18,744 nt of DNA from a bacterium. GTDB lineage: Bacteria; JAUVQV01; DATDCY01. Under the pieces are notes generated by a model, which was not told the origin of the DNA, did not search any database, and was given only the letters and a program-made list of their open reading frames with translations. Numbering within the stretch: the stretch's first letter is position 1; each line of letters starts with the position of its first letter. The stretch spans positions 1 through 18,744 of the forward strand of contig DATDCY010000124.1 of the NCBI GenBank assembly GCA_036524115.1, written 5' to 3'. This document shows positions 8,578-14,056 of the stretch, one piece after another. The position numbers and the translations under genes are program-made.

Positions 8578-9129
8578 ATGGACCCGTCGGCGGAGATCCT
8601 GCTGTTCGCCCTGGAGAAGTGCCCGCTCGGCGTCCTGGTGTTCCGCGCGGACCTGCGCGTTGCCTACTGCAACGCCCGGGCGGCCAGGTTCCTCGAGCAC
8701 CACGCGCTGCCGGCCGAAGTCCAGGTGATCTGCCGGAACATGTTCCGGGCGCTCGCCGACGGCTCGTTCGCGGAGCGGTTCCCCGGCCAGGTCTGCCTCT
8801 CGCGGGAGATCGGCCAGGCGGCGCGCCGCTGGATGTTCCGGTTCACCCACCGTCCGGGGCCGCCGCCGCTGGTCTGCGTCTACCTGTTCGAGATCACGGC
8901 GTCGAGCCAGATCGACCTCAACGTCGCGCGGCAGGATTACCGGCTGACCCGGCGCGAAGCCGACCTCGTCCAGCACGTCCTCGACGGCGAGAAGAACCAG
9001 GACATCGCCGCCGAGCTGGGGATCAGCGAGCAGACCGTGAAGGACCACCTGAGCAGCGTCTACGAGAAGGTCGGCGTGAAGAACCGTGTCGCGCTCGTGC
9101 GCCTGCTCATGACCTCCTGCCATCGCTAG
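8578..9129 (+). CDS. Small PAS-LuxR type transcriptional regulator
   Basis: A 183-residue cytoplasmic protein in two parts. Residues about 10-110 look like a compact PAS-like sensor (GVLVFRADLRVAYCNARAARFLEHH, later RWMFRFTHRPGPPPLVCVYLFEIT); the alignment to PAS is by eye and the ligand is unknown. Residues about 121-178 are a clear LuxR/GerE helix-turn-helix: LTRREADLVQHVLDGEKNQ, then DIAAELGISEQTVKDHLSSVYEKVGVKNR. It should bind DNA as a dimer. There is no receiver domain, so it is not a response regulator; the PAS part may sense directly. The start is fixed by a strong AGGAGGGAGG. It lies 39 bases after ettA on the same strand, separated by a GC hairpin, so co-transcription is possible. 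Confidence 0.85.
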   Translation: MDPSAEILLFALEKCPLGVLVFRADLRVAYCNARAARFLEHHALPAEVQVICRNMFRALADGSFAERFPGQVCLSREIGQAARRWMFRFTHRPGPPPLVCVYLFEITASSQIDLNVARQDYRLTRREADLVQHVLDGEKNQDIAAELGISEQTVKDHLSSVYEKVGVKNRVALVRLLMTSCHR

Positions 9130-9152
9130 GCGGGATATCCGACCAAAGTAGG

Positions 9153-9181
9153 ATGGAATAATTCTCCAGAACCGCTATCAT
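9153..9181 (+). promoter_or_regulatory. Possible promoter before the two-CW gene
   Basis: TATCAT (9176-9181, 5/6 to the -10 consensus) is preceded after 17 bp by ATGGAA (9153-9158), only a 3/6 -35 match. A small dyad, GAAT-A-ATTC (9156-9164), sits inside the spacer, in an unusually AT-rich patch of this 127-bp intergenic region. The weak -35 box could mean an activated promoter. The PAS-LuxR protein encoded just upstream is an obvious but untested candidate. Confidence 0.3.
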
Positions 9182-9256
9182 CTCCTTCAGGGTACGGCGC
9201 GGCGCCCGCGCGGGGCGGACGGCGCGACCAGGCCGAAGGCAGTCGAAGGGGAGACG

Positions 9257-9571
9257 ATGAGCGCGAAGAAGAACTGCTGGGAAGTGCATCAGTGCGGGCG
9301 GGAAATCGGCGGCGTCCACGTTCGTCATCTGGGCATCTGCCCGGCGGCGACCAACCGCAACCTGGACGGGGTGCACGGGGGCAAGAACGCGGGCCGGTCG
9401 TGCTGGGTCGTGGCCGGGACGCTCTGCGGCGGCGCGGTCCAGGCGGCCTTCGCCAACAAGTTCAAGAACTGCCAGGAGTGCGACTTCTACAAGAGCGTGC
9501 AGCGGGAGGAGTCCGGCAGGTTCCAGATGTCGATCGTGCTCCTGAACAGGCTGCGGGAGGTCCAGGTCTAG
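9257..9571 (+). CDS. Two-CW domain protein (small cysteine-rich, likely metal-binding)
   Basis: A 104-residue protein with seven cysteines. It has two Cys-Trp pairs, C7-W8 (NCWEVHQCGRE) and C49-W50 (SCWVVAGTLCGG), plus C13, C28 (GICPAATN), C57 and the pair C72/C75 (NCQECDFYKSV). This spacing is that of the two-CW family, found alone or attached to sensor proteins in deltaproteobacteria and relatives. The cysteines suggest a bound metal or redox centre, but the function of the family is not established. No signal peptide or membrane helix is present. The start is set by AAGGGGAG at a good distance. It follows the PAS-LuxR gene on the same strand after 127 bases and converges on yjbQ. Confidence 0.82.
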   Translation: MSAKKNCWEVHQCGREIGGVHVRHLGICPAATNRNLDGVHGGKNAGRSCWVVAGTLCGGAVQAAFANKFKNCQECDFYKSVQREESGRFQMSIVLLNRLREVQV

Positions 9572-9572
9572 C

Positions 9573-9587
9573 GCGGGCTGTGCCCGC
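9573..9587. terminator. Hairpin between convergent two-CW and yjbQ genes (weak terminator candidate)
   Basis: GCGGGC, loop TGT, GCCCGC makes a perfect six-pair stem starting two bases after the two-CW stop codon. There is no T-run on either strand, so intrinsic termination is uncertain. The position between convergent genes is what supports the call. Confidence 0.35.
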
Positions 9588-9614
9588 ATGCGGTGGGGCC
9601 CGGCGCGGGGAGTC

Positions 9615-10013
9615 CTAGCGCGCGCCGGCGAGGACCGTGATCTCCACCCGGCGGCTGCGCGGGCCGTCGAACTCGCAGAACCAGACCGCCTGCCACGTGC
9701 CGAGCCGCAGGTCGCCGCCGCGCACGGCGATCGTGCGCTCGCAGCCCACGAGCGAGGACTTGAGGTGGGCGTCGCTGTTGCCCTCGCCGTGGCGGAAGGG
9801 CCAGCGCTCGTCGACCACGCGGCCGAGCCCCATCAGCAGGTCCGCGGGGACGTCGGGGTCCGCGTTCTCGTTCACGGTGATCCCGGCGGTGGTGTGCGGG
9901 CACCAGACGAGGCAGAGCCCGTCGCGCACCCCGGAGGCGCGCACCGCCCGCCGCACCTCCGCCGTGATGTCCACGAGCTGGCAGCGCGCGCTCGTCTTCA
10001 CGGCGATGTCCAT
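9615..10013 (-). CDS. yjbQ: YjbQ / UPF0047 family protein (secondary thiamine-phosphate synthase)
   Basis: A 132-residue cytosolic protein of the compact UPF0047 family. Members are annotated as secondary thiamine-phosphate synthases because the E. coli protein can substitute weakly for ThiE; the physiological role is unsettled. The family core is complete: WCPHTTAGITVNENADPDV (H40), RHGEGNSDAHLKSSLVG (H75, H83), and GTWQAVWFCEFDGPRSR near the end. The ATG at 10013 is chosen because GGAGGAGGGG lies immediately upstream and the length matches the family (about 130-140). The open frame extends further upstream into the divergent spacer without homology. It stands alone on the minus strand, divergent from the HEAT-repeat gene; the 128-bp spacer has no other gene. 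Confidence 0.9.
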   Translation of the reverse strand: MDIAVKTSARCQLVDITAEVRRAVRASGVRDGLCLVWCPHTTAGITVNENADPDVPADLLMGLGRVVDERWPFRHGEGNSDAHLKSSLVGCERTIAVRGGDLRLGTWQAVWFCEFDGPRSRRVEITVLAGAR

Positions 10014-10141
10014 CGCACCCCTCCTCCGTCCGCGCGGCGGTCGGCCTTGCGGCCGCCGTTCTGGCCCCGCGCGGGCGCCATGGTAGCAGGAAGCCGCCCG
10101 GACGCGGTATGATCCCCCCGTCACCCTCGGAGGATCGCCAC

Positions 10142-11869
10142 GTGACGGACACCGGTGCGGACGACCGCCTCGCCGACAAGGCGGAAGCCGCCTCCGCCGG
10201 CCTTGTCGTCCAGTCCCTGGCCAAGGCCGACCGGGGCTTCACGATGTACCTGCCGAACAACCCGCTGCACGAGAGGTTCTTCGAGGAGTTCCGCCGTCGC
10301 GTGGACGAGCACCTCGGGAAGTACGGCGCGCTCGAGCTGGAGCTGACCCACCAGAGCCTGCTCTGCAACGGCGCGACGATCTACACGAGCCCGGAGCTGC
10401 GCGAGAACATCGCCTTCCGGATGTACGCCGACGGCATCCGCTCGCTGACCATCGAGGAGGGCGTCGAGCCGCGCGAGCTGCGGGCGCTCATCGAGGTCGT
10501 GGGGCGGTCGTCGCAGGAGGCGGACGAGGACGACATCGCCACGCGCCTCTGGTCCGCGGAGCTGCCCCACATCGCCTACACGCTTGCGGAGCTGCCGCCG
10601 GCGAGCGCCGAGGGGATCAAGGCGGTGGCCGCGCCGCCCCCCGCCGCCCAGGCAGGCGCGATCCGCCGCTACGCCGCCACGCTCGCCGCCGCGCCGCCGC
10701 CTCCCGCCGCGCCGTTGCCCCCGGCCCAGCAGATCTTCTCCCTCGGCGAGGAGGAACTGGCCGCGCTGCGGGCGCTCGTCGCGGCGGAGGAGGAGCGCAC
10801 GCCGCTGGAGGACATGGGTCGCATCCTCCAGGCCATCCTGGTGGCGGAGCAGGACCCGGCGGTTCTCGGGGAGTTCCTCGACATCGTGGCGCACCTCTGC
10901 GGCGACCTGCTGCTCACCGCCCGCACCGCCGAGACCACCGCCCTGCTCCGCGTGCTCGTCGCGGCGGCGGCCGCCCCCGGCGTGCCGGCAGAGCGGGCGG
11001 CGCGGATCGAGGAGACCCGCGGGCGGGTGATCACGCCCGCCGTGACCGAGGGCTTCACGCGGCTGCTCTCCCGCGACGGCGGGGTGGACCTCGGGCAGCT
11101 GCGCGCGCTCGTCGTGGCGCTCGGCCGCCACGGGATCGAGCCATTCTGCCGCATGCTCGGCGACGCCCCCGGGAAGGAGGCGCGCAAGGTGCTCATCGAG
11201 GGCCTGGCCGAGACGGGCCGCGGTCTCCCCGAGCTGTTCCTGCCCTTCCTCGCGGATCCCCGCTGGTACCTCGTGCGCAACATGGTCTACATCCTGCGCC
11301 GCATCGGCGGGCCGGAGACGGCCCAGGCCATACGCCGCTGTGTCGGCCACCGCGACGCGCGGGTCCGCAAGGAGGTGCTGCTGTACTTCGAGGAGACCGC
11401 GGATGCGGCGGCCGAGTCCGTGATCCTCGCGTTCCTCGGCGACGAGGCGCCGTCGCTGCGCATTGCGGCCGCGCGTGGCCTGGCGCGCCGCGGCTCGCGC
11501 GCCGCCGCCGAGCGCCTGCTCGCGCTCGTCGGCACCCCGGCCTTCGGCGAGCGGGCGCTGGAGGAGCGCGAGGTCGTGTGGGAGGCGCTCGCGGCGCTCG
11601 CCCCCGCCCAGACACTGCCGCGGCTGCGGGAGATGCTGCTCAAGCGCCGCCTCTTCGGGCAGGCGAAGGAACTCGATGACACGGCCTGCGCCTGCGCCGG
11701 CCTGCGCCGCCTCGGCACGCCGGAGGCGATCGCGATCCTGCGCGAGGCGGCAGAAGCCAAGCGCGGCGAGGTCCGGGAGATCGTCGTCAAGGCGCTGCGT
11801 GCGCCGGCGCGGGGCGCGGGGGACACGGCCGCCCGGCGCACGGGCGGACCGCCGGAGGCCGGCCGTGGC
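10142..11869 (+). CDS. HEAT-repeat protein with an N-terminal module shared with the downstream HD-GYP-like protein
   Basis: A 576-residue soluble protein; its TGA occupies 11870-11872. Residues about 22-150 form a module (YLPNNPLHERFFEEFRRRVDE ... FRMYADGIRSLTIEEGVEP ... LWSAELPHIAYTL) that I do not recognise as a named domain. It resembles the N-terminus of the next gene's product. An Ala/Pro-rich linker (about 160-197) follows, then a helical region (198-300), and from about 345 to 555 a series of HEAT-like helical repeats (LFLPFLADPRWYLVRNMVYILRRIGGPETAQAIRR, HRDARVRKEVLLYF, EAPSLRIAAARGLARRGS). HEAT solenoids are protein-binding scaffolds, so a structural or adaptor role is inferred. The GTG at 10142 is preferred over an ATG at 10109 because GGAGG lies eight bases before it. 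The stop overlaps the HD gene by eight bases. Confidence 0.8.
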
Positions 11870-13283
11870 TGAGCGCGTCGACGAGCAGCTCCTGCGTCTG
11901 GGCAAGCGGTTCGTCCGCGCGTTCTTCGTGCTCTACAAGACCGCCGGCCACTACGCCCCGGGACACCCGGCCCTCGCGCAGCCGCTGGCCGAGCTGGCCG
12001 CGCTCGTCGACGAGTTCGAGCGCCGGCGCGAGGAGGGGCTGCTCGCCTACCACGACGACACGTTGTACGTCGGCGAGCAGCGGCTCAAGCCCGACGCCGC
12101 CGGCTTTGACGCGTTCCTCGCCACGATGCGCGCGCTCAAGCGCTGCGGCATCGGCTCCGTCGCGTTCACGTCGAAGGCCGGTCCGGCGGAGATCGCGGCG
12201 TGGTTCGGCCTGCTGCGCGAGATCGAGGCGGCCCCCCCGGCGGACCCCTGCGGCGCGCTGCTCGCCCGCACGGTGGCTGCCGGCCTCGTGGGCATCGAGG
12301 TCGAACGCATGCCCGACCACGCGCCGGCCGCCTCGAAGGTGGAGACCGACGCCAAGGAGCGCGCGAAGGGGCTCTATGCGCAGACGATCGAGGTCGTCTC
12401 GGAGGTCATGGAGAACGTCAAGGTCGGCAAGGCCCTGCGGCTCAAGCGCGCCAAACGGGTCGTGCAGACGATGATCGACCAGCTGCTGTCGGCGGAGGCG
12501 AACCTGCTCGGCCTGACGAACCTGCGCTGCCACGACGAGTACACCTACAACCACTCGGTGAACGTCGGCATCCTCTCGATCGCGATCGGCCAGCGCGTCG
12601 GCCTCGGCAAGAACCGCCTCGTCGAGCTGGGGATGGCCGCCGTCTTCCACGACATCGGCAAGTCGTGCATCCCGCTCGCCATCCTCAACAAGCCGGGGGC
12701 CTTCGACGAGCAGGAGTGGGCTCTCGTGCGGCGCCACCCGGTCTACGGCGTCCGGGAGCTGCTGCGGCTCAAGGGGGCGGACGCGCTGACCGCGCGGATC
12801 ATGCAGGGCGCGTTCGAGCACCACCTGAACCTCGATGGCTCGGGGTACCCGCGCCTGCCCCAGCCGCAGGGGGTGAGCCTCAGCGGGCGCATCGTCGCCA
12901 TCGCGGACTGCTACGACGCGCTGACCTCCTCGCGCGTCTACCGGCGCGTCGCGGTGCCGCCGGAGGAGACGCTGCGCTACATCGTCAAGAACAGCGGGAC
13001 GCTCTTCGACCCCGTGCTCGGGAAGCTCTTCGCCAACACGCTCGGCCTCTACCCGGCCGGGACGCTCTGCCAGCTCGCGAGCGGCGAGCTGGCCGTGGTC
13101 GCGCGCAGCAACCCCGACCCGGATCTCTGGGAGTCCCCCGCGGTGCTGGTCATCGCGACGCCGGACGGGACGCCGCTGGACGGCGAGCCCGTCGACCTCG
13201 CCGGGGCCGGCGCCGCCCGGCGCATCGTGCGCACGCTGGATGCGCGCGCGCACGGGATCGACGTCGCCCGCTACTTCGTCTGA
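11865..13283 (+). CDS. HD-GYP-like phosphohydrolase with shared N-terminal module and altered GYP motif
   Basis: A 472-residue soluble protein. Residues about 10-150 repeat the layout of the upstream HEAT protein's N-terminus (HYAPGHPALAQPLAELAALVDE ... LKRCGIGSVAFTSKAGPAEIAAWF). The HD-GYP domain covers about 190-395: H230 (YNHSVNVGILS), H262-D263 (FHDIGK), H291 (RRHPVYG), H319-H320 in HHLNLDGSGYP, and D348 in ADCYDALTSSRVYR. The usual HHExxDGxGYP glutamate, a metal ligand in characterised enzymes, is leucine 321 here. A C-terminal extension (LYPAGTLCQLASGELAVV ... NPDPDLW) is common in such proteins. HD-GYP proteins hydrolyse cyclic di-GMP; whether this variant does is open. The GTG at 11865 follows GGAGG by six bases and overlaps the HEAT gene stop, implying coupled synthesis and probably a shared complex. 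Confidence 0.88.
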   Translation: MAERVDEQLLRLGKRFVRAFFVLYKTAGHYAPGHPALAQPLAELAALVDEFERRREEGLLAYHDDTLYVGEQRLKPDAAGFDAFLATMRALKRCGIGSVAFTSKAGPAEIAAWFGLLREIEAAPPADPCGALLARTVAAGLVGIEVERMPDHAPAASKVETDAKERAKGLYAQTIEVVSEVMENVKVGKALRLKRAKRVVQTMIDQLLSAEANLLGLTNLRCHDEYTYNHSVNVGILSIAIGQRVGLGKNRLVELGMAAVFHDIGKSCIPLAILNKPGAFDEQEWALVRRHPVYGVRELLRLKGADALTARIMQGAFEHHLNLDGSGYPRLPQPQGVSLSGRIVAIADCYDALTSSRVYRRVAVPPEETLRYIVKNSGTLFDPVLGKLFANTLGLYPAGTLCQLASGELAVVARSNPDPDLWESPAVLVIATPDGTPLDGEPVDLAGAGAARRIVRTLDARAHGIDVARYFV

Positions 13284-13361
13284 CCCTCACCCTCAGGCGC
13301 GGCGTCCCTGCCGGCCTGGTGACTCGTTCCGCACGTCATGTCCTTGAAATCCCCCCCTTCC

Positions 13362-13378
13362 CCCCTTTGCCAAAGGGG
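13362..13378. repeat. Dispersed palindromic repeat of the CCCCTTT-GCC-AAAGGGG type
   Basis: CCCCTTT (13362-13368), loop GCC, AAAGGGG (13372-13378) is a perfect seven-pair hairpin. It is flanked by a C-rich run on the left and a G-rich run on the right (13351-13385) that extend the dyad imperfectly. From memory, very similar elements are scattered in many deltaproteobacterial and related genomes. It lies about 80 bases after the HD-GYP-like gene and could also act as an RNA hairpin at its 3' end. Confidence 0.6.
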
Positions 13379-13401
13379 AGAGAGGGAACGTGACGATCTC
13401 C

Positions 13402-13445
13402 AGAACGAGTCGAGGGAGCTCAAAAGGGTCCAGGTGCAAGGAGGG
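13402..13445 (+). repeat. Direct repeat copy 1 (partial or decayed interspersed element)
   Basis: A 44-bp stretch containing CTCAAAAGGGTCCAGGTGCA that recurs at 13532-13575 with 41 of 44 bases identical, exactly 130 bp away. Downstream, GCAAGGA (13495-13501) and GATGGGC (13508-13514) sit at offsets close to those in copy 2. Copy 1 may thus be a complete element whose right arm has decayed. Confidence 0.7.
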
Positions 13446-13531
13446 CACGGTCCTCTGCTGCGCCGGCGTCGCGGGAGCGTCCGGGTGCGCCATGGCAAGG
13501 AAGCGAGGATGGGCGTGCCAAGGGACGGACA

Positions 13532-13662
13532 AGAACGGGTCGAGGAAGCTCAAAAGGGTCCAGATGCAAGGAGGGAGACGAAGCGAATGCTGAGGCGGGC
13601 TGGTGCCCGCCGCAGGCAGGCGCAAGGAGCCCGACGCCGCAGATGGGCCCTTTTCAGCTTCC
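13532..13662 (+). repeat. Interspersed nested-hairpin element, copy 2 (apparently complete)
   Basis: The outer arms 13544-13562 (GGAAGCTCAAAAGGGTCCA) and 13644-13662 (TGGGCCCTTTTCAGCTTCC) pair over 17 of 19 positions, with one further G-T wobble. Between them is a perfect inner hairpin, GGCGGGC-TGGT-GCCCGCC (13594-13611), and two direct GCAAGGAG words (13566-13573, 13622-13629). This architecture matches, from memory, a repeat family common between genes in Geobacter-like genomes. It lies between convergent transcription units and ends in GGGCCCTTTT on the plus strand, so it may also help terminate both. Its right arm overlaps the 3' end of the receiver gene. Confidence 0.7.
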
Positions 13663-14022
13663 GAGCAGACGGGCTAACCGTTCGCGGATGGCGGCGAGGC
13701 GGTAGGGCTTCGTGATGAAGTCGTCGCACCCCGCCTGGCGCGCCATCTGCTCGGAGTACTGGACCGTGCGGGCCGTCACCGCGGCGATCCTCGTGAAGCG
13801 CAGCCCGGGCGTCGTCTTGATCTTCCGGGCGGCGTCGTAGCCGTTCATCTTCGGCAGGTCGATGTCCATGACGATCAGGTCCGGCGCCTCGCGCACCGCG
13901 AGGTCCACGGCCTCCTGCCCGTCCTTCGCGTAGATCAGATCGTGGCCGCGTCCCTCGAGTGCCAGGGTCAGGATCCTGCGGCTGGTCTCCTCGTCGTCGA
14001 CGATCAGGATCTTCTTGGCCAT
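13654..14022 (-). CDS. Stand-alone CheY-like response regulator receiver
   Basis: A 122-residue single receiver domain with no output domain. All functional residues are present: D9/D10 (LIVDDEE), phospho-acceptor D53 (VMDIDLPKMNGYDA), T83 (AAVTART) and K105 (ITKPYRL). It should be phosphorylated by a histidine kinase and act by protein contact. The gene lies 34 bases downstream of a hybrid kinase gene on the same strand, so that kinase is the likely partner. The start is supported by GGGAGGGGG just upstream of the ATG at 14022. The last codons and the TGA stop (13656-13654) fall inside the right arm of the interspersed element, so the repeat appears to have replaced or trimmed the original C-terminus by a few residues. 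Confidence 0.92.
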   Translation of the reverse strand: MAKKILIVDDEETSRRILTLALEGRGHDLIYAKDGQEAVDLAVREAPDLIVMDIDLPKMNGYDAARKIKTTPGLRFTRIAAVTARTVQYSEQMARQAGCDDFITKPYRLAAIRERLARLLGS

Positions 14023-14056
14023 GCCCCCTCCCGCGGTGGTTGCGCTCCCCGGGCGG

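Noticed and set aside
10681-10730. Ala/Pro-rich stretch in the HEAT protein as a membrane or secretion signal
   Set aside because: Proline-rich and not hydrophobic enough; better explained as a flexible linker between domains.
13402-13575. Possible CRISPR array or integron attachment site from the 44-bp direct repeats
   Set aside because: Only two copies with a 130-bp period and internal arms; no regular spacer pattern, no cas genes and no integrase nearby.
13293-13625. Minus-strand frame through the repeat region (contains SPLAKGGRGGF and LPPCIWTLLSFLDPF)
   Set aside because: These peptides are translations of the dispersed repeats themselves, a common source of spurious annotation; no start context supports expression.
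13338-13715. Plus-strand frame through the repeat region (contains RVQVQGG and related words)
   Set aside because: Repeat-derived, and it runs antisense into the receiver gene with no ribosome site.
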